Below, piece by piece: positions 37,264 through 45,917 of a DNA stretch of 51,416 bases. Source of the DNA: an uncultured Rhodopila sp. (GTDB lineage: Bacteria; Pseudomonadota; Alphaproteobacteria; Acetobacterales; Acetobacteraceae); the NCBI GenBank assembly GCA_903932145.1, contig CAIZFE010000036.1, forward strand, positions 1-51,416, read 5' to 3'. The notes under the pieces are model-generated. The model was not told the DNA's origin, made no database searches, and was given only the letters and a program-made list of their open reading frames with translations. The position numbers and the translations under genes are program-made. Position 1 is the stretch's first letter; each line of letters opens with the position of its first letter.

Positions 37264-38748
37264 CTAGCCGGGCATCTGCGAGATGCAGCGCCAGAGGTCG
37301 AAATGCTGACCCGCCCGTTCAAGCCGGTATGAAGCCATGAAAGCAGCGCGAAACGCCCCGTCGAATACAGGCTCTTGATCATAGTAACTGTGCAGGGCGA
37401 ACGGTGTCTCATTGTGGGGAATGATCCAATTGTCCACCCGACAGCCACTCACCAGCGGTGTCCAGCGGCTGGAGCCGTCAAAGCCCACATATTGCAACTC
37501 CATTAGGACTTGCGCATCGATCTGTGCGGGACGGCCTTGTAGAGCAAGCACCGCTCGGGCGAGTTGGCTGACCTGATAGTATGTCGTTGTCTCGCCATAG
37601 CCAACCTGGACAGTTTTTCCGGGTTTTGCCTGCGCGAATGCAACAGCTTCTTCCGTTGCGATTGTTTGCCAGCCCAGTTCGGTGGCCGCATCCCGCACAG
37701 TGGCAGCGACAACCGCCCCTATCGTGATGACGATAAAAACCGAGAGCAAAGCCGGAAGTCGCGTTGGAATACGACTGAATCCGTCGGCGAATACGGGCAC
37801 CAGGGGAAGCAAATGATAGGCCCCGGCGCCCGGGAAGGTCGCGGGATAGGCCAGCAGCAGCAGCACGGCGATGGCGGCCAACACGTATCGCCGGTCACCC
37901 CGGGTCGTCGTTGGTCGCGCATTTGCCAGGCCAGCAAGGAGGGGACAAGCGAACACAAGCGAAACAGTCAGCCAAGGTTTCGCAAGACGCAGGTCCGCGG
38001 CGCGTGCCCCCACCTGTTGGGCAAGTCCGAAGTGATAGTCAGCAAAAGAAATGCCAGGAAACAAAAACGGTATCAGGAACACAATCAGGGACGACGCAAG
38101 TGCCACAACGGGCGGGCGCCAGCCGCGTCGCTGCCATAAATCAAATAAAATTGGCAATATATATAAAAACGCATGGATTTTGAGGTTGACGATGAGACCC
38201 AGGCAAATACCAACGCCCAGCGCCGCGGCTTGTGTCGCGGCGAGCGCCACCGCGATGGCAACCAGTAATGTTTCCAGTGGGTCCGGCCGCAGCCAGAAGA
38301 TAATTCGTCCGAAAATCAAAAGGCCTGAAACCAGGTAAAACAATCCCGCAGGCGCGGACACCACCTTCCGGCGCCAGAAATGCCATCCCATAACCGCCGT
38401 CGTCAGCAACGGCGCCAGGACGAACAGCAGCTTGCCCGCACTCACGCTCGGCCCGAACAGAAGCATCGCCGGCAGCGGCGCGAGATAGGTCAACGGACCG
38501 TAGTAGGTCGCGAAGTGTGGGGCGCCGCCCTCAATCCCGTATAGCGGCATCCCATTGAGATACTGCCAACCCGAGATCAAAACCGCGCTTTCGATGTGGT
38601 CCAGGAAGGCCGCGTGGCTGAGATAGAGGCAGCACGTCCATATCAGCAGGCCGACGGCCAGAAGAAAGCCAATTTGCGCCGCCGGTGCGATCCAGCGATC
38701 CGTTGCCGCCTGCCCGGCTGGACGAACCGGCACGGATCGCGTCAACAT
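37264..38748 (-). CDS. Polytopic membrane glycosyltransferase (GT-C/DUF2029-like)
   Basis: This encodes 494 aa with about ten hydrophobic segments (for example IGFLLAVGLLIWTCCLYL, LLFVLAPLLTTAVMGW, YVLAAIAVLLLLAYPA). The first outer loop contains acidic and aromatic residues (HIESAVLISGWQYLNGMPLYG) as in GT-C enzymes that use polyprenyl-phosphate sugars. A soluble C-terminal domain (about 375-494) follows the last TM. It belongs to the minus-strand glycan cluster and its start overlaps the stop of the methyltransferase upstream by 7 bases. The exact sugar and acceptor are unknown; assignment to glycosyltransfer rests on topology and context. Confidence 0.75.
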   Translation of the reverse strand: MLTRSVPVRPAGQAATDRWIAPAAQIGFLLAVGLLIWTCCLYLSHAAFLDHIESAVLISGWQYLNGMPLYGIEGGAPHFATYYGPLTYLAPLPAMLLFGPSVSAGKLLFVLAPLLTTAVMGWHFWRRKVVSAPAGLFYLVSGLLIFGRIIFWLRPDPLETLLVAIAVALAATQAAALGVGICLGLIVNLKIHAFLYILPILFDLWQRRGWRPPVVALASSLIVFLIPFLFPGISFADYHFGLAQQVGARAADLRLAKPWLTVSLVFACPLLAGLANARPTTTRGDRRYVLAAIAVLLLLAYPATFPGAGAYHLLPLVPVFADGFSRIPTRLPALLSVFIVITIGAVVAATVRDAATELGWQTIATEEAVAFAQAKPGKTVQVGYGETTTYYQVSQLARAVLALQGRPAQIDAQVLMELQYVGFDGSSRWTPLVSGCRVDNWIIPHNETPFALHSYYDQEPVFDGAFRAAFMASYRLERAGQHFDLWRCISQMPG

Positions 38749-39548
38749 CCGATCGGCTTACGGCCGATAACGGACCAGGAGTTGTGGTTCACCCATGTCG
38801 ATCGGATATCGACCAGTCCAGCCCGCGACAGCAAAGCCTCGGCCTCGGCTCGGCGGTAGTAGTGCGCTATGCGTGGAATCATGTGGTCGAACACGATCGC
38901 TCTCAGGTGGCCGAAGGAGAACCCTCGGATCAAACGGTAATAAGGACCCGGCGGGACTCCGATACGAAGGCCGCACCACAGCAGGGCCGTCAATGGCCAG
39001 GACAGTGTGTGCACCAGGGACAGGGGCAAGCGGCTGAACAAAGCGCGGCGGAGCGGATTGAACAGGTGAACGATCCAGCCGTTGTTTTCCCGTCCGTACA
39101 GCCACACCAGGACTTCGCCATTCGGCTTTACAGAGCGTGCCAGACTGGCCACGGCGGCATCCGGATCGGACAGATGATGCACGACGCCAATGCTGAACGC
39201 GATATCGAACGAATCGGACTCCGCAATGTCGTAGATGCTCTGCTTGCGCACGTCCACGCCGGGAAACCCTGCCAGATTGCTCCGGGCGCGGCCGATCGTG
39301 CGGTCGTCCACATCCACGGCAACGCCGCCCGCCGCCCCGTACGTCATCGGCCAGTACGAATTGCGTCCGATGCCGCAACCGCCATCGACAAACCTGACAC
39401 CGCGCCAGAAGTCCTTATCGAGTCCGGTCCAGCGCAGAAACTGTTCCTCATGGTCCGGCAGCAGTTCGGCATAGTGGTCCCAGGAATAGCCGAAGCGGTC
39501 CGGAGATCCTTTTGTCAGTTCAGATATTGCCGTGGATTTATGGTTCAC
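38742..39548 (-). CDS. Class I SAM-dependent methyltransferase
   Basis: This encodes 268 aa. SAM-binding motif I is FVDGGCGIGRNSYWP, followed by VAVDVDDRTIGRARSNL (motif II) and FDIAFSIGVVHHLSDPDAAV (motif III/IV region). The N-terminal FGYSWDHYAEL and the DHEEQFLRWTG segment are common in methyltransferases of surface-glycan clusters. It may methylate a sugar or act in modified-sugar synthesis. It lies 18 bases after a second methyltransferase gene and overlaps the membrane glycosyltransferase gene. Confidence 0.88.
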   Translation of the reverse strand: MNHKSTAISELTKGSPDRFGYSWDHYAELLPDHEEQFLRWTGLDKDFWRGVRFVDGGCGIGRNSYWPMTYGAAGGVAVDVDDRTIGRARSNLAGFPGVDVRKQSIYDIAESDSFDIAFSIGVVHHLSDPDAAVASLARSVKPNGEVLVWLYGRENNGWIVHLFNPLRRALFSRLPLSLVHTLSWPLTALLWCGLRIGVPPGPYYRLIRGFSFGHLRAIVFDHMIPRIAHYYRRAEAEALLSRAGLVDIRSTWVNHNSWSVIGRKPIGC

Positions 39549-39566
39549 GCAGTGCCCCTTGCGCCG

Positions 39567-40328
39567 TCAGCCGATTGGAAACCGGCGCGCATTTCGGCGC
39601 GCCAGCCGGTCGCAAAGTGGTTGCGGCAGCGACCGTATGATCGCTTTCCGCAGGCGATACAGTGGCGGTGAGCAATCCCGCAGCCACGCCCCCTCGCGCA
39701 GTTCGAACTGACGCGCAAACGGCGCGATCCGATCGAGGTCATTCCGATGGACATACATTATCAGATTATACCGATACCATGCCGGGATCCCCGGTTCGTG
39801 TGACAACAGCGGGCGGAGACAATCCACAGCCACGTAGTCGTGGTCGAGAAACAGCCGTTGCCAATAGTCGGCGGGTTGTTCGTTCATGTGATGCTCACCG
39901 CCTTGCCCCGGGGGCGCGGCGGAAAACAGCACGATGGGCGCATGCGCGACAATATCGGCGACAAAACCGGCCGCCCGCGCCACCGGCAGATGCTCGGCGA
40001 CCTCCAGGCTTTGGGCCAGATCGAACGAACGCCCCAGGTTGAACGGGGCGGCCAGATCGCGGACAACGAAACGGTGGATGTCGATTTCCAGCTTGGCGCG
40101 ATCGACATAATCGCCGTCAACGCCCAGAATATCTTCCGCCCCCTGCGCTTGCCATTCACGCAACCAGGTGCCGCGGGCGGAACCGAAATCGATAACGCTT
40201 TGAATCGAGATGATCGTCCGCTGCGCGCCGATGATCCGGCGCGCAGCATAAGCCGACCCGGTGGACGCCATATCCTGAAACGCTGAATCATAGACATAGC
40301 CAGCGTCACTGGCGGATCTGGCGATCAT
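39567..40328 (-). CDS. SAM-dependent methyltransferase (second, glycan cluster)
   Basis: This encodes 253 aa from 40328 (MIARSASDAGYVYD), with GGAGG five bases upstream; the frame is open to 40415. Motif I is VIDFGSARGTWLREW, the acidic end of strand 2 is ILGVDGDYVDR, and AQSLEVAEHLP is the Methyltransf_23-like signature. The long C-terminal part, rich in Arg, Tyr and Leu, is not assigned. The start overlaps the stop of the GtrA-like gene (ATGA, 40325-40328). It is distinct in sequence from the neighbouring methyltransferase, so the glycan may carry two methyl groups or one enzyme makes a precursor. Confidence 0.85.
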   Translation of the reverse strand: MIARSASDAGYVYDSAFQDMASTGSAYAARRIIGAQRTIISIQSVIDFGSARGTWLREWQAQGAEDILGVDGDYVDRAKLEIDIHRFVVRDLAAPFNLGRSFDLAQSLEVAEHLPVARAAGFVADIVAHAPIVLFSAAPPGQGGEHHMNEQPADYWQRLFLDHDYVAVDCLRPLLSHEPGIPAWYRYNLIMYVHRNDLDRIAPFARQFELREGAWLRDCSPPLYRLRKAIIRSLPQPLCDRLARRNARRFPIG

Positions 40329-40747
40329 GCGGCCTCCGTTCGTGCGCGGCCATGACGAAACACCCAGAACATGTACGAACACAGATTCATCGCGGGAATG
40401 ATAACCCAGTTCCATGCGATTCCGAACAGATAGTTATAACCGGCGATTTCAGTAATCCAGTACATGCCGCCCACCGCGACACCGAAGGAGGTCATGGTCG
40501 AGATCGCGAACCGCAGCGGTTGAAACGTGTCGAACGGACGATCAGCGAACGAGACTTTGCCGTGCGCCAGATACCCTGCCGGCAGAGTGATCGCGAAGGC
40601 CACGATGCTCGCCACGGTCGGGCTGATCGGCCACGCCCGCACGCCGACGATCACCGCGCAACTGTATAACAACGAAATCGCCACGCCGACGCACCCATAC
40701 CGAACCAGGCGAATCAGCATCCCAACGCTGTCCGGTTCAGGCCGCAT
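40325..40747 (-). CDS. GtrA-like membrane protein
   Basis: This encodes 140 aa from 40747 (MRPEPDSVGMLIRLVRYG), with GAGAGGA upstream; the start lies within the end of asnB (11-base overlap). Four transmembrane segments are visible (VGVAISLLYSCAVIVGV; IVAFAITLPAGYLAHG; FGVAVGGMYWITEI; AWNWVIIPAMNLCSYMFWVF), the standard GtrA layout. GtrA proteins are thought to flip polyprenyl-linked sugars or assist glycosyltransfer in O-antigen modification. It pairs naturally with the GT2 enzyme encoded upstream in the same operon. Confidence 0.88.
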   Translation of the reverse strand: MRPEPDSVGMLIRLVRYGCVGVAISLLYSCAVIVGVRAWPISPTVASIVAFAITLPAGYLAHGKVSFADRPFDTFQPLRFAISTMTSFGVAVGGMYWITEIAGYNYLFGIAWNWVIIPAMNLCSYMFWVFRHGRARTEAA

Positions 40748-42614
40748 ACGGCATCCTCTCGTTCCGGCCGACAACACCTTGCAGGCTCAACCAACTCCAT
40801 AACAGCAACCGCTCGTCTTCCTGTCCGGTGCGGGCAGCCGACCAGCGGTCGGCGATCCAGTCCGAACGCATACCGGGAATAGCTGACACAGACGAAACCG
40901 GCGGCATCTGGCGCAGCCAGCGTGCGAGCGGAATTCCAAACCCCTTCTTCGGCCGCCGCAGCACCGCGTCCGGCACCAATCCGTCCGCGGCCCGGCGCAA
41001 CAGGAACTTCCGAACGCCACGGCGGTATTTGTAGCCATGCGGCAACCGAGCACAGAAATCCACCACATCGTTGTCCAGAAACACTGCTCGGGTTTCCAGC
41101 GACGCCATCATGGACGCCCGGTCTGTCTTCGCCAGGATGTCGTCGGGCAAGTATAAATTGGTAAAGAACTCCAACGCCCGGTCAACCGGATTGCGCGACC
41201 GCGCGTTATCCCAAACCTCGATCGCCTCGGAATAAAGTTCCTCCACCGATAGTGGCGCATCAAACAACGCCCCCATCCGGTTCGGATCGAGTGGAGACAT
41301 CCACACCGGCAGACGAACGTTCGGCGGATAGGACAGCCCCATCAACGTGCGCCGCAGCTTGAAATCCAGGCTCATGTTGCCATTACCATGTGGCAACAGG
41401 CCGGTCATCCGCCGCAGCAGAAGATGCACGGGTTGTGGAACAAGCCGGTCATACCATGCTGCGGGTGCCAAAGCGGCGAACGGGTCGTAGCCAGCGAACA
41501 ATTCGTCGCCGCCGTCACCGGACAACGCAACGGTCACCGTTTCTCGCGCAAACGCCGACAGCATATAGGTGGGCAAAATCGATGGGTCGGCGGATGGCTC
41601 ATCAAGCCGGGCGAGGACCTGACCGGACAGATCGCGGGCCAGGCCGAAATCCAGAATGCGCTCGTGATGGCGGGTGCCAATGGCCGCCGCGACCGCGCTT
41701 GCATACGGGCTTTCGTCGAAGCTTGGTTCGTTGACGCCGATCGTAAACGTATCCAGCGTGGCCGGGTCACGGTGGCGCGCGGCCAACGCCAGCACAACGC
41801 TGGAATCGATCCCGCCGGACAGAAACACGCCCAAGGGCACGTCGCCGACAAGCCGCCGCGCCACCGCCTGATCCAGCAAGCCACGCAGTTCCTCGGTCAG
41901 TGCGGGGATCCGGTCATCAGGCGCATTCTCCGCCGCATCGATCGAAAAACGCCAGTAGCGACGGACCCGCACCGTGAAATCGGCCAGATCCAGCGTCAGC
42001 GAACATCCGCCCGGCAGTTTGCGCGACCCTCGATACAGCGCATTCGGCGCCGGGATGTAGCCGTAGGCAAAGAATTTTTGTAACGATACGGGATCCATCG
42101 TGCGATCGACGCCCGGATGGCGGATCAAGGCGGAGAGTTCCGAGGCAAACCCGAAAAACCCCGGCCGCGCCGCATAGAAAAACGGTTTTTCACCGAATCG
42201 GTCGCGGGCCGCGAACAGAAGCCGGCGCGGCCGGTCCCAGACGACGAACGCGAACATCCCGTTCAAACGGGCGGGCAGGTCCTGCCCCCAGGCCTCATAG
42301 CCATGCACCAGCACTTCGGTGTCGGAATGATCGCTGCGAAAAACGTGTCCCGCCGCGACAAGCTCTGCCCGCAATGCGGCCTGATTGTAGATTTCGCCGT
42401 TGAACAGGACACAAACGGAGTGATCCTCGTTCCACATCGGCTGGTGTCCACCCGCGATATCGACGATCGCCAGACGCCGGAACCCGAGATGCACCGCATG
42501 GTCGGCATCGATATAAAACCCGGCTTGGTCCGGGCCGCGATGCGCCATCGCGCCGGCCATGGCGTCCAGATCAGCGCGTGCGCCGGCGCCGATGAACCCG
42601 GTCAGCCCACACAT
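40737..42614 (-). CDS. asnB: Asparagine synthase (glutamine-hydrolysing)
   Basis: This encodes 625 aa, with the N-terminal glutamine amidotransferase domain (Cys2 in MCGLTGFIG; NGEIYNQ) and the C-terminal synthetase domain with the ATP pyrophosphatase loop LSGGIDSSVVLAL and the EPSADPSILPTY stretch. In this cluster (GT2 upstream by 6 bases, GtrA downstream by overlap) it more likely amidates a glycan component than makes free asparagine. Such AsnB homologues are common in surface-polysaccharide loci. The active-site Cys and P-loop are intact, so it should be catalytically competent. Confidence 0.93.
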   Translation of the reverse strand: MCGLTGFIGAGARADLDAMAGAMAHRGPDQAGFYIDADHAVHLGFRRLAIVDIAGGHQPMWNEDHSVCVLFNGEIYNQAALRAELVAAGHVFRSDHSDTEVLVHGYEAWGQDLPARLNGMFAFVVWDRPRRLLFAARDRFGEKPFFYAARPGFFGFASELSALIRHPGVDRTMDPVSLQKFFAYGYIPAPNALYRGSRKLPGGCSLTLDLADFTVRVRRYWRFSIDAAENAPDDRIPALTEELRGLLDQAVARRLVGDVPLGVFLSGGIDSSVVLALAARHRDPATLDTFTIGVNEPSFDESPYASAVAAAIGTRHHERILDFGLARDLSGQVLARLDEPSADPSILPTYMLSAFARETVTVALSGDGGDELFAGYDPFAALAPAAWYDRLVPQPVHLLLRRMTGLLPHGNGNMSLDFKLRRTLMGLSYPPNVRLPVWMSPLDPNRMGALFDAPLSVEELYSEAIEVWDNARSRNPVDRALEFFTNLYLPDDILAKTDRASMMASLETRAVFLDNDVVDFCARLPHGYKYRRGVRKFLLRRAADGLVPDAVLRRPKKGFGIPLARWLRQMPPVSSVSAIPGMRSDWIADRWSAARTGQEDERLLLWSWLSLQGVVGRNERMPYAA

Positions 42615-42620
42615 GCCGGC

Positions 42621-43664
42621 CTAGCCACGCTGGCGCGGCGGCGCCTTGTCGAGGTTGATCAGCTCACGGGTGTGATAGATGCTTTTATCCTGCGATTCGA
42701 AGTAAGTCCGCACGACGATCTCGGCGACAAGGCCGATGCAGATGCTCATCACGCCCATCATGATGGACATGACCACCAGCAACGGCAGTGGCGTCTGGAT
42801 CATCGACAAATTGGCGAAGAATTTCAGGTAAAACATATAGATCGCGCTCAGTCCCGCAACGATAAACCACAGTGCGCCGAAACCGCCAAAGATATAGATG
42901 GGCTTGCCGATCCAGCGATCCAGGAACCGCACGACGAGAAGATCGAGCACGACCTTCAGGATACGCTCCAGACCATAATTCGATGTGCCGTGTAGCCGCG
43001 GGCTGTGATTCACCGGGATTTCGGCAATACGCGCACCATACCAGGCCGCGTAAATCGGCACGAACCGGTGCATTTCCCCGTACAACCGCACCGGGCCGAT
43101 CACGCTGCGCCGATAGGCCTTCAGGGAGCATCCGTAATCGTGCAGGTGGACGCCGGAAATCAAGGATATCATCCGGTTCGCGATCCGGCTGACGAAATTG
43201 CGCCGGATCGCCGCATCCTTGCGGTCGCGCCGCCAGCCCGACACGACGTCGTAGCCCTCGTCGAGTTTCGCCAACAGCAACGGAATGTCGGCGGGATCAT
43301 TCTGTAGATCCGCGTCGATCGGCACGATAATCTCACCGCGCGCATGATCGAACCCGGCCATCATCGCGGCGGTCTGGCCATAGTTACGGGCCAGATCGAC
43401 GACCCTGAGTTCGGGATACAGGTGCGTCAGGTCCCGCAGCACATGCAGCGAGCCATCCGTGCTGCCATCATTGACCACGATCACCTCGAATGGCCTGCCG
43501 AGATCGTGCAGGACGGGAAACAGTCTGGCCAGCAATACCGGCAGATTCTGTTCCTCATTCTTGGCCGGAACGATGACCGACAGACTATGGTTCTCCCCGG
43601 ACTCCGGGCCGGCTTCCGAACGCTTGATGCTGACAACAGGTTCAGGACGCAGGAGAACTGACAT
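42621..43664 (-). CDS. Family 2 glycosyltransferase (polyprenyl-phosphate type) with two C-terminal TM segments
   Basis: This encodes 347 aa from ATG 43664; a TTG at 43700 would add 12 residues. The GT2 core is: LSVIVPAKNEEQNLP, EVIVVNDGSTDGS, VPIDADLQNDP (the DXD-type metal site), GWRRDRKDAAIRR, and the HDYGCSLKAYRRSV acceptor segment. Two hydrophobic helices at about 255-275 and 290-325 match the GtrB/DPM-like enzymes, which load a sugar on undecaprenyl phosphate for a GtrA-like flippase. It is the first gene of the minus-strand glycan operon. Confidence 0.92.
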   Translation of the reverse strand: MSVLLRPEPVVSIKRSEAGPESGENHSLSVIVPAKNEEQNLPVLLARLFPVLHDLGRPFEVIVVNDGSTDGSLHVLRDLTHLYPELRVVDLARNYGQTAAMMAGFDHARGEIIVPIDADLQNDPADIPLLLAKLDEGYDVVSGWRRDRKDAAIRRNFVSRIANRMISLISGVHLHDYGCSLKAYRRSVIGPVRLYGEMHRFVPIYAAWYGARIAEIPVNHSPRLHGTSNYGLERILKVVLDLLVVRFLDRWIGKPIYIFGGFGALWFIVAGLSAIYMFYLKFFANLSMIQTPLPLLVVMSIMMGVMSICIGLVAEIVVRTYFESQDKSIYHTRELINLDKAPPRQRG

Positions 43665-43816
43665 GCCAGGATTGATAAAATGAATTGGCTTACAAAACAA
43701 TGGCGATTCAATGATATTAGACGTCTCACGGATCGGGCATCAGACTCCGGAGACTGGTTGCGAACCACGCGTTAGCCCGCCAAATTCCATTTTCAAATTC
43801 GGGGAGACAAACAACC
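43665..43816. promoter_or_regulatory. Divergent promoter region between glycan operon and sugar-isomerase gene
   Basis: This 152-bp gap separates two divergently transcribed genes and must hold both promoters. It is AT-rich at 43670-43720 and 43785-43800. The ribosome site GGGGAG for the plus-strand gene lies at about 43801-43806. I see no strong dyad or hexamer pair that I would assign firmly. Confidence 0.4.
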
Positions 43817-44638
43817 ATGCCCATTATCAGCCCCGCCCGCATCGGCATCGACGTCGGCCGCAAACTCCCGTTGGAGGACGCCATCGCCTGGGCCGGCGAG
43901 AACGACGTCGGCATCATCGACATCCAGCTCGACACCGGTGCCAACCTCGTCACCAGCTTTGACGCCACCCGATCGCACGCCATCCGCCGCTCCTGCGACC
44001 ACCACGACATACGGCTCGGTCTCCACACCCTGTCCGCCGTCAACGTTGCCGAATACGCGCCGCTGGTCGCCGAGGCCGTCGATGCCTACCTGAAAGCCTA
44101 CATCGACGCCGCAGTCTTGCTCGGTGCCGAATGGATCGTCGTCCACGCCGGATTCCATTTTTCCGCCGATATTCCGCTCCGCATGCAGGCCGGCCTGGAC
44201 CGTTTGCGCCGTGTCGCCGACTACGCCGAACACAAATCCGTCCTGCTGCTGCTGGAAAACCTCAATAAGGAACCGGCCGACGCGGAGGTGCACTACCTCG
44301 CCCACACGATCGAGGAATGGCGCTGGTTCTACGAAAAGCTGGGCTCCCCTGCCCTGCAGCTATCCTTCACCGCCAACCATGCCCATCTGGTGCCCGAAGG
44401 CGTCGCTGGTTTCCTCAACGAGATGCCGATAAACCGCGTCCGCGAAGTTCGCCTCGCCGACTGTTTCAGGAATGGCATCGAGGAACATTTGATTCCCGGC
44501 CAGGGCGACTTCGATTTTTCAGCGCTGTTCAAAGCGCTGGAGGCCAAAGGCTACACCGGCCACTACATGAACGCCTTCGGGTCGCTGGACGACATGCTAA
44601 AGGCACGCGCGCTGTTTGCCGGAATGCCAACGGACTGA
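43817..44638 (+). CDS. Sugar phosphate isomerase/epimerase-like TIM-barrel protein
   Basis: This encodes 273 aa, a xylose-isomerase-like (AP endonuclease 2) barrel: IGIDVGRKLPLEDAIAWAGE, LGLHTLSAVNVAEYAP, WIVVHAGFHFS, LLLLENLNKEPADAEVHYLAHT, ALQLSFTANHAHLVPEG, VRLADCFRNG and the C-terminal IPGQGDFDFSALFKALEA. The metal-binding His, Glu, His and Glu/Asp positions appear present. Members isomerise or epimerise sugars, inosose or hydroxypyruvate; no specific substrate can be given. It is followed by a secreted beta-propeller gene 36 bases downstream. Confidence 0.88.
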   Translation: MPIISPARIGIDVGRKLPLEDAIAWAGENDVGIIDIQLDTGANLVTSFDATRSHAIRRSCDHHDIRLGLHTLSAVNVAEYAPLVAEAVDAYLKAYIDAAVLLGAEWIVVHAGFHFSADIPLRMQAGLDRLRRVADYAEHKSVLLLLENLNKEPADAEVHYLAHTIEEWRWFYEKLGSPALQLSFTANHAHLVPEGVAGFLNEMPINRVREVRLADCFRNGIEEHLIPGQGDFDFSALFKALEAKGYTGHYMNAFGSLDDMLKARALFAGMPTD

Positions 44639-44674
44639 CACACTCCCTGGCGTCCAAGAACAAGGGGAAACAAA

Positions 44675-45832
44675 ATGCCTCGCCTGCCGACACTGCTGCT
44701 GGCTGCCAGCGCTGCCCTGGCGCCGATCGCCGCCCGCGCCGATGTGGTCCTGTCGTCCAACGACGGACACACCATCATGGACGCGGGCAAAAACATGATC
44801 GCCCCCACCCCGGCCGGTCCCGACACGATCACTGTCATCGACGTCAAATCCTACCCGCCGAAGATCAAGGCGACGTTTGACGCTCCCGGCAGCGTCGTCG
44901 GCCCACCCGGAGCGATCTGGATCAGTAAGGACGAAACCTGGGGCATCGTGACCTCCGCCACCAAGGCCGACGCGGCATCCAAAGCGGGTGGCATCTCCCC
45001 CGATGATCGGGTCGCGGTGTTCGACCTGACCAGCACCCCGCCGACAATCGTGCAATCACTGACGTCCGGCCTTGGCGCCACGCAGGTCCGTGTTTCCCCC
45101 GACGGCACCCTGGCGCTGATCGCCAATCGGGCGGAAGGCACAGTCTCGGTCTTTTCCGTCAAGGATAAGCGCCTGACCGCGGCGGGTAAGGTCGATACCG
45201 GCAACCCGAAATCGCTGCCCAGCGCGGTGGCGTTCGTGGATGACAAAACCGCGTTGCTGACGCGCGGCGGCGACAACATGGTGAACGTGGTGCATATCGA
45301 CGGCACCAACGTGACAATCGATCCACGGCAGATCACCACCGGAATCGCCCCCTACACCATGGACATCAACGTGGCCCACACGCTGGCGGCCGTGTCCAAC
45401 ATGGGCAAAGGTGACGGCGATGAGGACTCGGTCAGCCTGATCGACCTGAAATCCAGGCCGTTCCATGTCGTCGGGACCTTCGGCGTGCCGAGTGGGCCGG
45501 AGCCGATGAAATTCTCGCCGGATGGACGGTTCCTGGCGGTCGGCGCGCAGTACGGCAGCACCAAGCCGGCGTCGCACCCGTTCCATCACGACAACGGATT
45601 GCTGGGCATCTATGCGGTGGAGGGCCAAACCTTGCGGAAAATCGCTCAGGCCCCGATCGGCCCCTGGGCGGAGGCGGCGGCGTTCTCGCGCGATGGCAAA
45701 ACGGTGCTTGTCCAAAGCATGCAGGACCGCACAATCGAGGTGTTCCGCTGGGATGGTAAGACCCTCACGCGCGGCAAAAGCCTGCCGGTCGAAGGGGCCG
45801 GTCCGGAGTCCTTTGCCACTGCCTGGCCGTGA
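44675..45832 (+). CDS. Secreted beta-propeller protein (YncE/cytochrome-d1-like fold, no heme)
   Basis: This encodes 385 aa with a Sec signal (MPRLPTLLLAASAALAPIAARA). The rest consists of repeating blades of the YVTN/YncE kind (DTITVIDVKSYPPKIKATF, VRVSPDGTLALIANRAEGTVSVF, EPMKFSPDGRFLAVGAQYG, AAAFSRDGKTVLVQSMQDRTIEVF), predicting a seven-bladed propeller in the periplasm. No cysteine or heme motif occurs. Such proteins bind ligands or act as accessory lactonase-like factors; the role is unknown. It is probably in one unit with the upstream isomerase-like gene. Confidence 0.85.
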   Translation: MPRLPTLLLAASAALAPIAARADVVLSSNDGHTIMDAGKNMIAPTPAGPDTITVIDVKSYPPKIKATFDAPGSVVGPPGAIWISKDETWGIVTSATKADAASKAGGISPDDRVAVFDLTSTPPTIVQSLTSGLGATQVRVSPDGTLALIANRAEGTVSVFSVKDKRLTAAGKVDTGNPKSLPSAVAFVDDKTALLTRGGDNMVNVVHIDGTNVTIDPRQITTGIAPYTMDINVAHTLAAVSNMGKGDGDEDSVSLIDLKSRPFHVVGTFGVPSGPEPMKFSPDGRFLAVGAQYGSTKPASHPFHHDNGLLGIYAVEGQTLRKIAQAPIGPWAEAAAFSRDGKTVLVQSMQDRTIEVFRWDGKTLTRGKSLPVEGAGPESFATAWP

Positions 45833-45917
45833 CCCTCAGCGGAGACGGCATCCGGAAAATAAGGGGCCCGGCCTCGCAACGCTTCTTTAATCTCGACATG
45901 CGTCATATAGTAACGTG

